DNA of 64,000 bases from Actinoplanes sichuanensis. GTDB taxonomy: Bacteria > Actinomycetota > Actinomycetes > Mycobacteriales > Micromonosporaceae. Under the pieces are notes generated by a model. That model saw only the letters and a program-made list of their open reading frames with translations. It was not told the DNA's origin and did not search any database. Both the position numbers and the translations under genes were made by a program. The DNA lies in NCBI RefSeq assembly GCF_033097365.1, contig NZ_AP028461.1, forward strand, positions 434,001 to 498,000, given 5' to 3'. Of the stretch, positions 34,972-43,360 are shown piece by piece. Every line of letters starts with the position of its first letter. Position 1 is the stretch's first letter.

Positions 34972-36132
34972 GTGATTGAAATAAGCGGTCTTCGTAAGAC
35001 GTACCGCTCTCGGAAAGGCTCCGTCGTCGCTGTCGACGGGGTGGATCTCCGCGTTGGTGAGGGTGAGGTCTTCGGGGTTCTCGGGCAGAGTGGCGCCGGC
35101 AAGAGCACGTTGCTGCGCTGCGTCAACATGCTGGAGCGGCCGGATTCCGGCACGGTTCGCGTGGGTGGCCTGGAGATGACGAGTCTGCGGCGTAAGCAGC
35201 TGCGGATCGCCCGGCACGGGATCGGGATGATCCATCAGCATTTCGCGCTGCTGTCGTCTCGTACCGTCGCCGGGAATGTGGCGTTCGCGCTGGAAGTCAC
35301 CGGGGTGCCTCGGGCCGAGCGCAAGGCACGGGTCGCCGAGCTGCTGGAGCTGGTCGGGCTCGGTGGGCGCGCGGATGCGTACCCCGCTCAGTTGTCCGGT
35401 GGTCAGAAGCAGCGGGTGGGTATCGCCCGGGCGCTGGCCGCCCGTCCGCGGGTGTTGCTCTCCGATGAGGCGACCTCCGCGCTGGATCCGGAGACCACCG
35501 AGTCGATCCTGCGCCTGCTGCTCGATCTCAACCGGCGGCTCGGGCTCACCATCCTGCTGATCACGCACGAGATGAACGTGGTGAAGCGGATCTGCACCTC
35601 GGCCGCGGTGATGCGGGACGGGCGGTTCGTCGAGTCCGGCACGATCACCGACCTGCTGCGGACACCGGGCTCAGAGTTGGCCCGCGGCCTGTTCCCCCTC
35701 GACGGTTTCGCCGCGGTGAGTGGCGTTGACGGCCCCGCCGCTGTGAGCGGCGCTGACGGCCTCAGCGCGGTGAGCAGCGCTGCTGGTCCGGCTGCGGTCA
35801 GCGGCGGCGGTGGTCCGGCTGCGGTGAACGGCGTCGGCGGTCTCGCTGCGGTGAGTGGCGCTGCTGGTCCGGCTGCGGTGAGTGGCGTCGCTGGAGGTGC
35901 CGACGTGGGCGGTCGGACGATCGTCGACATCACGGTCAGCGGCCCCACGGCGGATGAACCGATCATCGCCGACCTGGCTCGGCGGTTCGGTTTGGACGTA
36001 CGCATCCTCGGTGGGTCGGTGGAAACGCTCGCCGCGACGCGGGCCGGGCGATGGCGGATCGCCCTGCCGGGCGCCCCCGACGACAACCGCGCCGCCCTGG
36101 AGTACCTGCGCGAGCGTGGAGTCCTGTCATGA
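34972..36132 (+). CDS. metN: Methionine ABC transporter ATP-binding protein MetN with repetitive insert
   Basis: The 386-residue ATPase begins with a GTG. Walker A is GQSGAGKST, the signature is QLSGGQKQR and Walker B VLLSDEATSALD, as in MetN. The C-terminal 70 residues (TIVDITVSGPTADEPIIADLARRFG and on) match the NIL regulatory domain, which binds methionine and inhibits transport when it is plentiful. Between the ATPase and NIL domain (about residues 245-311) lies a run of AAVSG/GPAAVSG repeats that is absent from normal MetN. It overlaps metI by four bases (ATGA). Methionine import is the expected function. Confidence 0.9.
   Translation: MIEISGLRKTYRSRKGSVVAVDGVDLRVGEGEVFGVLGQSGAGKSTLLRCVNMLERPDSGTVRVGGLEMTSLRRKQLRIARHGIGMIHQHFALLSSRTVAGNVAFALEVTGVPRAERKARVAELLELVGLGGRADAYPAQLSGGQKQRVGIARALAARPRVLLSDEATSALDPETTESILRLLLDLNRRLGLTILLITHEMNVVKRICTSAAVMRDGRFVESGTITDLLRTPGSELARGLFPLDGFAAVSGVDGPAAVSGADGLSAVSSAAGPAAVSGGGGPAAVNGVGGLAAVSGAAGPAAVSGVAGGADVGGRTIVDITVSGPTADEPIIADLARRFGLDVRILGGSVETLAATRAGRWRIALPGAPDDNRAALEYLRERGVLS
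35700..35905 (+). repeat. In-frame Ala/Val/Ser/Gly repeats in MetN
   Basis: About eight degenerate repeats of 18-30 bp encode the pattern P/L-A-A-V-S-G-x-x-G between the ATPase and NIL domains. GCTGGTCCGGCTGCGGT occurs at about 35779 and again at about 35864. Confidence 0.8.
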
Positions 36133-36776
36133 CCTGGTCCGAGGTTTTCGAGCTGCTGACCGAGGGCGTGCAGGAGACGGCCTGGATGGTGGGCGTCTCC
36201 GCGCTGCTCACCGCGGTCGGCGGCCTGCTCGTCGGGGTGCTGCTGGTGCTCACCGACAAGGGCCGGCTGCGGCCGGTCAACATGGTGCTCGGCGCGATCG
36301 TGAACGTCGGCCGGTCGCTGCCGTTCATCATCCTGCTGGTGGCGGTGATCCCGTTCACCCGGGCGATCGTCGGGACCACGATCGGCACCGACGCGGCGAT
36401 CGTGCCGTTGACCATCGGCGCGATCCCGTTCTTCGCCCGGATCGTCGAGTCGGCGCTGCGTGAGGTTCCGCCTGATGTGGTGGCCGCGGCGACCGCGATG
36501 GGGGCGACCCGCCGGCAGATCGTCGCCAAGGTGCTGTTGCGGGAGTCGCTGCCGAGCCTGGTCGCCGGTCTGACGATCACGGTGATCGCGCTGGTCGGCT
36601 ATTCGGCGATGGCCGGTGTGGTCGGCGGTGGGGGCCTCGGTGACCTGGCGATCCGCTACGGCTATCAGCGGTTCGAGACCGAGGTCATGATCGCGACCGT
36701 GGTCGCATTGGTTCTTTTCGTTCAGCTCGTTCAGATGGTCGGCGACCTGCTCGTCCGTCGGTTGTCGCACCGCTGA
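36129..36776 (+). CDS. metI: Methionine ABC transporter permease MetI
   Basis: The 215-residue permease has five membrane segments. The coupling motif is seen in ALREVPPDVVAAATAMGATRRQIVAKVLLRESLPSLVAGLT (given here as one family feature), and GYSAMAGVVGGGGLGDLAIRYGYQRF near the end is typical of MetI. The ATG at 36129 overlaps the metN stop. It forms the membrane channel of the methionine importer with MetN and MetQ. Confidence 0.93.
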   Translation: MTWSEVFELLTEGVQETAWMVGVSALLTAVGGLLVGVLLVLTDKGRLRPVNMVLGAIVNVGRSLPFIILLVAVIPFTRAIVGTTIGTDAAIVPLTIGAIPFFARIVESALREVPPDVVAAATAMGATRRQIVAKVLLRESLPSLVAGLTITVIALVGYSAMAGVVGGGGLGDLAIRYGYQRFETEVMIATVVALVLFVQLVQMVGDLLVRRLSHR

Positions 36777-36844
36777 ACGGGGGCCGGTCGGAGACGGCTG
36801 TGCCCGAAAACCTGCAAAACCCATAGAAATGAAAGGTTCACAAG

Positions 36845-37666
36845 ATGCGCCGCCGCTCACTCGCCGCCGTCCTCGCCGCCGTCACCCTCACCCTGGGCCT
36901 GTCGGCCTGCGGCTCGTCGGATGACAGCGAGTCGAAGTCGACCGACACCCTCAAGGTCGGCGTCAGCCCGGTCCCGCACGGCGAGATCCTGAAGTACGTC
37001 TCGGAGAATCTGGCCGCCGCCGAGGGCCTGAAGATCGAGATCGTCGAGTTCAACGACTACGTCCAGCCGAACGTCGCCCTCAGTGAGAAGCAGCTGGACG
37101 CCAACTACTTCCAGCACATCCCGTACCTGGACGAGGAGGTCGCGGCGAAGGGCTACAAGTTCACCGCGCTCAAGCCGGTGCACATCGAGCCGCTCGGCGT
37201 GTACTCCAAGACGGTCAAGACGATCGCCGAGGTCCCCGCCGGTGGTGTCGTCGGCATCCCGAACGACCCGTCGAACTCGGGCCGTGCCCTGAACCTGCTG
37301 GCCAAGAACGGCCTGATCACCCTCAAGGACGGGGTCGGCGTCAAGGCGACCGAGAAGGACATCACCGGGAACCCGAAGAACCTGCAGTTCAAGGCTCTGG
37401 AGGCGGCCCAGCTCCCGCGGAGCCTGGAGGACACCGCGATTTCGGTGATCAACGGCAACTACGCGATCGAGACCGGCCTCAAGCCGGCCACCGACTCGCT
37501 CGCGCTGGAGACCGGTGCCGACAACCCGTACGCGAACCTGGTCGTCGTCCGCACCGGCGACGAGTCCGACGCCCGCGTGGTGAAGCTGGAGAAGCTGCTG
37601 CACTCGGCCGAGGTGAAGAAGTTCATCGAGGATAAGTACCAGGGTTCGGTCCTGGCGGCGTTCTGA
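36845..37666 (+). CDS. metQ: Methionine-binding lipoprotein MetQ (NlpA family)
   Basis: This 273-residue lipoprotein has lipobox LSAC (Cys22). It then has an NlpA domain with KVGVSPVPHGEILKYV at the mature start, VEFNDYVQPNVALSEKQLDANYFQHIPYLD in the first lobe and VGIPNDPSNSGRALNLL in the second, all diagnostic of MetQ. The gap to metI is 68 bases and contains GAAAGGTTCACAAG before the ATG. A long hairpin ends the operon. Confidence 0.93.
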   Translation: MRRRSLAAVLAAVTLTLGLSACGSSDDSESKSTDTLKVGVSPVPHGEILKYVSENLAAAEGLKIEIVEFNDYVQPNVALSEKQLDANYFQHIPYLDEEVAAKGYKFTALKPVHIEPLGVYSKTVKTIAEVPAGGVVGIPNDPSNSGRALNLLAKNGLITLKDGVGVKATEKDITGNPKNLQFKALEAAQLPRSLEDTAISVINGNYAIETGLKPATDSLALETGADNPYANLVVVRTGDESDARVVKLEKLLHSAEVKKFIEDKYQGSVLAAF

Positions 37667-37670
37667 CGTG

Positions 37671-37700
37671 TCGAAGGGGAGCCGCACGGCTCCCCTTCGA
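37671..37700. terminator. Bidirectional terminator between metQ and LPMO gene
   Basis: A perfect 14-bp inverted repeat (37671-37684 with 37687-37700) lies between two convergent genes. A related but weaker half follows to 37731. No T run is present, but the stem is very strong. Confidence 0.8.
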
Positions 37701-37734
37701 CAGTGGAGCCGTGCGGCCCCCTTGGACAGTGGGC

Positions 37735-38427
37735 TCAGCAGGCGCCCTGGTCGGCCCAGACGTCGGCGACACCGGGCGTCTCGCCCTGCGTCCACCACTT
37801 GGCCCGCCAGGTGCGGCTGTTGTGCGACGCCAGGTTGCCCCCGACGTAGACCGCGCTGCTGCTCCAGGCCGGGGCCGTGCACGAGCCGGACGGCGGGGGA
37901 GTGGTGGGGCCGCCACCGGTGCCGCCGATGTTGACGTCGATGCAGGAGTAGAACGCGTTCGTCGTGTCGGAGATGGTCCAGACGGCGAGGACCTTCTGCC
38001 GGCCGGAGAACCCGCCCAGGTTGACCGTGTGTGACAGCGTCGCCGGCGGTTGCTGGCCGTTGCCCGCGAAGTAGCCGACCCGCGTGCCGCCGATGAAGTA
38101 CTCCCAGCTGGCGGTCGCGTGCCGGGCCGTGTTGATCCACGTGAACGTCTGCGTGGTACCGACGTTGGTGGCCGGCCAGCCCTTGCTGTCGTCGTTGAGC
38201 TCGGCGAACACCGAGTTGTTGCCGTGGCAGTTCCGCAGGCCCTTGGGGCCTTCGACACTCTGCGGCTCGTACTTGATCTGGCCGCACGCGACCCGGCCCT
38301 GGGCGCAGAGTGCCTGTCGGCTGGGCGGTGACGAGACGTAGCCGTGAGCCGAGGCCGGCGACACGACCAGGAGCGATCCGGCGGCGCCCAGCAGGGCTAC
38401 CGCGAGGAGGGTGATGAGTCGGCGCAT
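37735..38427 (-). CDS. Secreted AA10 lytic polysaccharide monooxygenase with C-terminal CBM5/12-type module
   Basis: This 231-residue precursor has a signal peptide ending SPASA, so the mature protein begins with His (HGYVSSPPSR). That His and a second in TARHATASWEYF form the copper histidine brace of AA10 enzymes. The catalytic domain runs to about residue 175. It is followed by a short Gly/Pro-rich linker and a carbohydrate-binding module of the CBM5/12 type (APAWSSSAVYVGGNLASHNSRTW). It should oxidatively cleave crystalline chitin or cellulose. The ATG at 38427 is chosen because it gives a proper signal peptide. The upstream region contains an AGCGCT-centred palindrome. Confidence 0.92.
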   Translation of the reverse strand: MRRLITLLAVALLGAAGSLLVVSPASAHGYVSSPPSRQALCAQGRVACGQIKYEPQSVEGPKGLRNCHGNNSVFAELNDDSKGWPATNVGTTQTFTWINTARHATASWEYFIGGTRVGYFAGNGQQPPATLSHTVNLGGFSGRQKVLAVWTISDTTNAFYSCIDVNIGGTGGGPTTPPPSGSCTAPAWSSSAVYVGGNLASHNSRTWRAKWWTQGETPGVADVWADQGAC

Positions 38428-38492
38428 GTCACTCCCCAAAGATGAACGTCTATCAATGGATGTGACAAAAATATAAAGCAAGGTTTCCTAAT

Positions 38493-38507
38493 AGAAAAGC
38501 GCTCTCT
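38493..38507 (-). promoter_or_regulatory. AGCGCT-centred element upstream of LPMO (CebR-like)
   Basis: AGAAAAGCGCTCTCT resembles the TGGGAGCGCTCCCA operator bound by CebR-type LacI repressors of cellulose genes in actinomycetes, although its left half matches poorly. The surrounding 50 bases are unusually AT-rich and include promoter-like sequence for the minus strand. Confidence 0.35.
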
Positions 38508-38541
38508 TCCGGAACTCGCGCTGACCAGCGATGATCGATCC

Positions 38542-38709
38542 ATGGCAGATGATAAGAAGGCCGAAGCGGCCACACAGGCCGACAGATTCGGCGCGCTGCT
38601 GGGCCGCGTCCGCCCCGAGGATTACGTCGAGACCGTCGAGACCCGCCGCCACGACGGGGTCACGGCTCTCGATCCCGAGCAGGAGAAATGGAACAAAGCG
38701 GGAGGGTGA
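38542..38709 (+). CDS. Small ORF, 55 residues, highly charged
   Basis: An ATG-initiated ORF encodes a charged, Ala/Glu/Asp-rich 55-residue protein (MADDKKAEAATQADRF at the start, EKWNKAGG at the end). It has a Gly-Arg-Val-Arg-Pro core and no signal or membrane segment. It is divergent from the LPMO gene and ends exactly at a strong hairpin, which supports its being a real transcribed unit. No function can be assigned. Confidence 0.5.
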   Translation: MADDKKAEAATQADRFGALLGRVRPEDYVETVETRRHDGVTALDPEQEKWNKAGG

Positions 38710-38743
38710 GCGCGCCCCCCGTCACATCGGACGGAGGGCGCGC
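38710..38743. terminator. Hairpin between small ORF and ald
   Basis: A 14-bp stem (38710-38723 with 38730-38743, one mismatch) and a 6-base loop lie between two convergent genes. It probably terminates both. Confidence 0.7.
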
Positions 38744-38757
38744 GGGGAGTGGCCGGA

Positions 38758-39873
38758 TCAGGCCAGAACCGAGCTGACGGTCTCGGTGGGGAGCCCGAGG
38801 GCGGATCCGACCAGTTCGTTGGTGAGGACGCCGGCGTGCACGTTCAGCCCGAGGGCCAGCGCCGGGTCGGCCCGCAGTGCCTCGCGCCAGCCCAGGTCGG
38901 CCAGCCGCAGCACGTACGGGAGGGTCGCGTTGGTCAGCGCGTACGTCGAGGTGTTCGGTACCGCGCCGGGCATGTTGGCCACGCAGTAGAAGACCGACTC
39001 GTGCACCCGGTAGACCGGGTCCTGGTGGGTGGTGGCCCGCGAGTCCTCGAAGCAGCCGCCCTGGTCGATCGCGATGTCGACCAGCACCGAGCCCGGCTTC
39101 ATCCGCTTGACCAGGTCGTTGCCGACCAGGGTGGGGGCCTTCGCGCCGGGCACCAGCACGGCGCCGATCACCATGTCGGCGGCGAGCACCGACTGCTCGA
39201 TCGTGTACGAGTTCGACACCAGCGTCTTGACCCGCCCGCCGAACTGGGCGTCGATCTGCCGTAGCCGCGGGAGGCTCAGGTCGAGGATGGTGACGTCGGC
39301 GCCGAGGCCGAGCGCGATGGTCGCCGCGTTCACCCCGGAGACGCCGCCGCCGATCACCGTCACGTTGGCCGGGGCGACACCCGGGACCCCACCCGGCAGC
39401 ACGCCGCGGCCGCCGCTGTTGCGCATCAGGCTGTACGCGCCGACCTGCGGGGCGAGCCGGCCGGCCACCTCGGACATCGGGGCGAGCAGCGGCAGTGACC
39501 CGTCGGCGAGCTGCACCGTCTCGTAGGCGATCGCCGTCGTCCCGCTGTTGAGCAGCGCCTTCGTCCCCTCGGCGTCGGCCGCGAGGTGCAGGTAGGTGAA
39601 GAGCACCTGCCCGGCGCGCAGCCGGTGGTACTCGGACGCGATCGGCTCCTTGACCTTGAGGATCATGTCGGCCGAGCCCCACACCGCGTCGGCGTCCGGA
39701 AGGATGGTCGCACCGGCGGCCACGTAGTCCTCGTCGGTGATGGCGGATCCCACTCCGGCGCCGGCCTGCACCGACACCGTGTGCCCGTGTCGTACCGCCT
39801 CGACCACTCCGGCCGGGGTGATCGCCACCCGGTACTCGTGGTTCTTGACCTCTGCCGGCACGCCGATGTGCAT
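38758..39873 (-). CDS. ald: Alanine dehydrogenase
   Basis: The 371-residue enzyme matches alanine dehydrogenase throughout. It begins [22 protein letters not shown]. The substrate-binding Lys and His are in [14 protein letters not shown] and [10 protein letters not shown], and the NAD motif is [22 protein letters not shown]. It interconverts L-alanine and pyruvate plus ammonia with NAD, and serves nitrogen use or redox balance under low oxygen. It is divergent from an Lrp/AsnC-type regulator, the same arrangement as ald-aldR in Mycobacterium. Confidence 0.96.
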   Translation of the reverse strand: MHIGVPAEVKNHEYRVAITPAGVVEAVRHGHTVSVQAGAGVGSAITDEDYVAAGATILPDADAVWGSADMILKVKEPIASEYHRLRAGQVLFTYLHLAADAEGTKALLNSGTTAIAYETVQLADGSLPLLAPMSEVAGRLAPQVGAYSLMRNSGGRGVLPGGVPGVAPANVTVIGGGVSGVNAATIALGLGADVTILDLSLPRLRQIDAQFGGRVKTLVSNSYTIEQSVLAADMVIGAVLVPGAKAPTLVGNDLVKRMKPGSVLVDIAIDQGGCFEDSRATTHQDPVYRVHESVFYCVANMPGAVPNTSTYALTNATLPYVLRLADLGWREALRADPALALGLNVHAGVLTNELVGSALGLPTETVSSVLA

Positions 39874-39941
39874 GGGACTTTCCTTCCGTCACCAAGTGAT
39901 GGCGATAGGGTGGAACGATGTGCAGCAGACCGGCAAGTCGA

Positions 39942-39986
39942 GCGAAGAAGATTCTGTCTGTAACGGGTGGGGTGCAGATTCTTCGC
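39942..39986. promoter_or_regulatory. Inverted repeat between ald and its Lrp/AsnC regulator
   Basis: GCGAAGAA (39942-39949) and TTCTTCGC (39979-39986) form a perfect inverted repeat spaced by 29 bases, each next to a copy of AGATTCT. Such paired sites are typical for Lrp/AsnC octamers, here between ald and the regulator start. Confidence 0.6.
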
Positions 39987-40000
39987 GGCGGTGGCCGGAA

Positions 40001-40474
40001 ATGACCGAGCTGCCGAAGGATGTTCGAGGCCTCGACAACATCGATCTGGAGCTGCTGAGCCTCCTGCAGGCCGACGGCCGGATGCCCAACAACGCCCTCG
40101 CCGACCGGGTCGGCATCGCCCCGTCGACGTGCCTCACCCGCATCCGGCGGCTGCGCGAGCTGGGCGCCGTCCGGGGCTTCCACGCCGACGTGGACCCGGC
40201 CTGGATCGGCCGGCCGATCCAGGCGATGATCGCGGTCCGGGTCCGCTCGGACGCCCGTGAGGCGATCGGCCGCTTCGCCGAGTCGCTGGCCGGTATCCCG
40301 GCCGTCCGCGACGTCTACTTCGTCTCCGGCTCCTACGACTTCCTGCTGCACGTGGCCTGCGCCGACGTCGACGACCTGCGAGCCGTGATCACCGAACGCC
40401 TGAGCGGCACCCGCCTGATCGCCGGCACCGAAACCTACCTGATCTTCGAACATCGCCGAGGCGGCGCCGCCTGA
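40001..40474 (+). CDS. Lrp/AsnC-family regulator, probably of ald (AldR-like)
   Basis: The 157-residue regulator has an N-terminal winged helix-turn-helix (LDNIDLELLSLLQADGR, then LADRVGIAPSTCLTRIRRL) and a C-terminal RAM ligand-binding domain (MIAVRVRSDAREAIGRF and VYFVSGSYDFLLHVAC). The ATG at 40001 is chosen because the conserved LDxxDxxLL start then follows normally. Divergence from ald and the shared inverted repeat support control of ald by alanine or another amino acid, as with mycobacterial AldR. Confidence 0.9.
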   Translation: MTELPKDVRGLDNIDLELLSLLQADGRMPNNALADRVGIAPSTCLTRIRRLRELGAVRGFHADVDPAWIGRPIQAMIAVRVRSDAREAIGRFAESLAGIPAVRDVYFVSGSYDFLLHVACADVDDLRAVITERLSGTRLIAGTETYLIFEHRRGGAA

Positions 40475-40508
40475 GCCTCGATCTCCCCGCGATCGACCGC
40501 CGGCCCGC

Positions 40509-40559
40509 CGCCGATCGATCGGCGAGGGTCAACCCGGTTTGCCAAGATCATTTATGATC
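40509..40559 (+). promoter_or_regulatory. Two palindromes upstream of the propeller protein gene
   Basis: CGCCGATCGATCGGCG (40509-40524) and the AT-rich GATCATTTATGATC (40546-40559) are both perfect palindromes. The second sits 41 bases before the ATG and is a candidate operator or promoter element. The first may instead end the preceding gene. Confidence 0.4.
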
Positions 40560-40600
40560 GGCCCGGCTCCGGTACGGGGTACGGCGACGGGGAGGGCGCG

Positions 40601-41899
40601 ATGCGGTCGGGAGAGCTTCCGGCGTGGACCGGGCGAGTGGCGAAGACGTCCGCGCTGACCGCCGTGCTGTCGGTGCTGCTGGCCTGTCTCGGGTTCCGCA
40701 GCGCGGCGCTGGAGTGGCATCCGTTCGGCGGCTCGGCCACCGCCGAGGAACAGGACGTGGGCACCCTCCCGGCCCGGATCGGGGCGCCCTCGCCGTGGAC
40801 CGCCGACGCCGCCGAGGCACCGATCGGCTCGGCCTCGGTCCTCTACACCTCGAACACCTGGTTCACGGACGGGTCGAGCTGGCTGTCCGGCCTGGTCGCG
40901 CGCAGTGACGACACCTACCGGGTGGCCGAGTGGGGCGGCACGGCCGGCATGGCGTCCGTGCTGTCCCCGGACGGGACCCGGCTGGCCTCCCAGAACGGCA
41001 TCGCCGACCTGGCCACCGGGCGGAACACCGGCTGGGGCGACCGGTGGGGCGAGGCGGCGGTCGAACCGCAGGCCTGGTCACCCGACGGCGGCACCATCGC
41101 GCTGCTGGTCGGCGACTGGCTGGACCCGGGCGTCAACAACGACACGTCCCGCCTCTACCTCTTCGACGTGGCCACCGGCACCCCGCAGGAGATCGCCGAA
41201 CTGGGCCGGGTCGGCGCGCTGAGCGGCTGGACCGCGGCGTTCTCCCCGGACGGCGCGCGGCTCGCCTACCAGAACGGCGACAGACTGAGCATCCTCACCC
41301 GGGCCGACGGCACCACCGCCGACGTGCCGCTCCCGGCCGGTGCGCGGCTGGCCGGCAAGGGTGCCTGGTCCCGCGACGGCCGGAACCTGCTGGTGGTGTC
41401 GGGCGCCGGATGCGACTGCGGCGAGCACCGGATCCGCTGGACGGTCAGCACCATCTCGGCCTCGGACGGCACGGCGGCGGGTGTCCCGTACACCCGGGAC
41501 GGGGTTTATGCCCTTCGGGTCGTCGGCTGGTGGCCGTCGGGTCAGCCGGTGGCCGTGGAGTACACCCCGATCGAGGGCATCACCGCGAACACCCTCGACA
41601 AGGCGGGTACGCAGTACGACCTGACCAGCTCGGACGGTATCGAGTCGGCCCGGCTGATCAACCTGGGCACCGGCACGACCCTGATGGACGGCGACACCCT
41701 GGGGTTGGCCGGGGACGTCGAGTCGATCGACGTGGCCGACGCGGTGCTGGCCCGCGGCGACATCCGGCCGGGTTCGGCGCCGCTGTTCGACATCGAGGGG
41801 ATCTTCCTCACCCTGGTCGGGATCCTCGCCCTGTCGTTGCTGGTACTGCTCTTCCTGGGCACGTGGCGGCTGGCCGCCGGGCTGATGCGGCGGCGCTGA
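40601..41899 (+). CDS. Membrane-anchored beta-propeller (WD40/PD40-like) protein
   Basis: The 432-residue protein has a membrane segment near the N-terminus (about residues 15-35) and another at the C-terminus (about 403-425, LTLVGILALSLLVLLFLGTW). Between them are TolB-like propeller blades with SPDG/SRDG turns: ASVLSPDGTRLASQ, AWSPDGGTIALL, AFSPDGARLAYQNG and AWSRDGRNLLVV. Such proteins bind other proteins or ligands on the outer face. The function is unknown. GGGGAGGGCGCG precedes the ATG. A secreted beta-helix protein follows on the same strand 52 bases later. Confidence 0.75.
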   Translation: MRSGELPAWTGRVAKTSALTAVLSVLLACLGFRSAALEWHPFGGSATAEEQDVGTLPARIGAPSPWTADAAEAPIGSASVLYTSNTWFTDGSSWLSGLVARSDDTYRVAEWGGTAGMASVLSPDGTRLASQNGIADLATGRNTGWGDRWGEAAVEPQAWSPDGGTIALLVGDWLDPGVNNDTSRLYLFDVATGTPQEIAELGRVGALSGWTAAFSPDGARLAYQNGDRLSILTRADGTTADVPLPAGARLAGKGAWSRDGRNLLVVSGAGCDCGEHRIRWTVSTISASDGTAAGVPYTRDGVYALRVVGWWPSGQPVAVEYTPIEGITANTLDKAGTQYDLTSSDGIESARLINLGTGTTLMDGDTLGLAGDVESIDVADAVLARGDIRPGSAPLFDIEGIFLTLVGILALSLLVLLFLGTWRLAAGLMRRR

Positions 41900-41951
41900 T
41901 GTGGCCGGACGGCGGGCAGCGGACACGAACCGTCCGCCGTAGCATCGCCCG

Positions 41952-43160
41952 GTGGCACTTCGACGGATCGCTCTGACCCTGCTCGTCGCCGGCAGCCTGG
42001 CCGCCTGCCAGTCCGGCGAGACGCCGGCGGCCGATACGGTCGCCGCGACGCCCGCGCCGGTGACCGAGAGCGGTGTGGCGGCGGCGCCGGCCGTTTCGGC
42101 GAACGCACCGTCGGCGCCCGGGTCGCCGTCGGCCTCGGGTTCGCCGACCCCGTCGCCGTCGAAGGCGACGGTCAAGACCCTTCCGAAACCCGGCAACGCG
42201 TCCGGCACGGCAAGCGTCCCGGCGGCGGCGAAGCCCGTCGACACGAGCGATCCGGATCGTACGATCGGCGACGGCACCCCCGCGAGCTGCACCTCCGCCG
42301 CGGTGGTGAAGGCGGTCGCGGCCGGCGGCGTCATCACCTTCGACTGTGGTCCGTCGCCGGTGACGATCACGATGACCGCGACCGCGAAGGTCCGTAACCC
42401 GGTGGCGAAGGTCGTCCTCGACGGCGGCGGCCGGGTGACCCTGAGCGGCGGCGGGAAGCGACGCATCCTCTACATGAACGTCTGTGACACCGCGCAGGGC
42501 GTGAGCCCGGCGAGCGGGCACTGCCACGACAAGGTGACCCCGCGGCTGACCGTGCAGAACATGGTGTTCGCGAAGGGCAACGCCACCGAACCGGACGACG
42601 AGGTGGGCGGCGGCGGTGCGATCTTCGTCAACGGCGGCGGCCTGCGGGTGATCAACTCACGGTTCACCGACAACCGCTGCGCCGGTACGGGCCCCGACAT
42701 CGGTGGCGGCGCGATCCGGGTGCGGCTCCAGGGCGGAAACCAGCCGGTGTACGTGGTGGGCAGCACCTTCACCGGCGGCGTCTGTTCGAACGGTGGCGCG
42801 CTGAGCAGCATCCACGTCTCGTGGACGATCCTGAACAGTGTCTTCTCCGGCAACTCGGCGGTCGGCAACGGCGCGAACCCGGCCCGGGACGGTACCCCCG
42901 GCGGCGGCAGTGGTGGCGCGATCTACCAGGACGGCGACACCTACCAGCTGATCCTGAACGGGACCCGGGTGGAGAAGAACAAGGCCAACGAGGGTGGCGG
43001 CGCCATCTTCTTCGTCAGCAACGACCGGACCGGCACGCTGACCATCCGCAACTCGACGCTGCGCAACAACGTGAGCAAGCTCTTCGAGACCGACGGCCTG
43101 CCCGGCATCTTCTACCTGGGCAGCGGCGACCCGGTGACGACGGGCTCGAAGCTGAGCTGA
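41952..43160 (+). CDS. Exported beta-helix lipoprotein
   Basis: The 402-residue protein starts with a GTG and a lipoprotein signal (lipobox LAAC). A Pro/Ser/Ala-rich spacer (to about residue 95) follows. The rest is a parallel beta-helix of the kind found in polymorphic outer-membrane-like repeats: segments GGGAIFVNGGGLRVINSRFTDN, GGGAIRVRL, GGALSSIHVSWTILNSVFSGN, GSGGAIYQDGDTYQLILNG and GGGAIFFVSN recur with the GGAI-NS-F-N pattern. This fold is usual for adhesins and polysaccharide lyases, but no lyase active site is seen. A surface role is likely. Confidence 0.72.
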   Translation: MALRRIALTLLVAGSLAACQSGETPAADTVAATPAPVTESGVAAAPAVSANAPSAPGSPSASGSPTPSPSKATVKTLPKPGNASGTASVPAAAKPVDTSDPDRTIGDGTPASCTSAAVVKAVAAGGVITFDCGPSPVTITMTATAKVRNPVAKVVLDGGGRVTLSGGGKRRILYMNVCDTAQGVSPASGHCHDKVTPRLTVQNMVFAKGNATEPDDEVGGGGAIFVNGGGLRVINSRFTDNRCAGTGPDIGGGAIRVRLQGGNQPVYVVGSTFTGGVCSNGGALSSIHVSWTILNSVFSGNSAVGNGANPARDGTPGGGSGGAIYQDGDTYQLILNGTRVEKNKANEGGGAIFFVSNDRTGTLTIRNSTLRNNVSKLFETDGLPGIFYLGSGDPVTTGSKLS

Positions 43161-43360
43161 CGGTCAGCGGTAGCCGGAGGGGCAGTGCGGGGAGGCCGGC
43201 CGGCGTGGTGGCGGCGGTGGCCGTCGGGGCCGTGTCGGGCCGGGCCGGCTGAGGCGGAAGGCGGAGGTCGGGTGCACGCGTACCTCGGGGGCGGGAGTGT
43301 CGGGCCGATCGGCCCGTAGTGTTCGCGCCGGCCCCCGAGGTTGCTCCACTGTGACCGGTG

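Noticed and set aside
37671..37735. GACAGTGG direct repeats as an insertion target duplication or attachment site
   Set aside because: They lie inside two similar hairpins and are better explained as part of a terminator. No integrase or inverted-repeat-bounded element is nearby.
43161..43360. Possible short gene in the 200 bases between the beta-helix gene and the leftward operon
   Set aside because: Frames here are Arg/Gly-rich with no ribosome-binding site or recognisable pattern.
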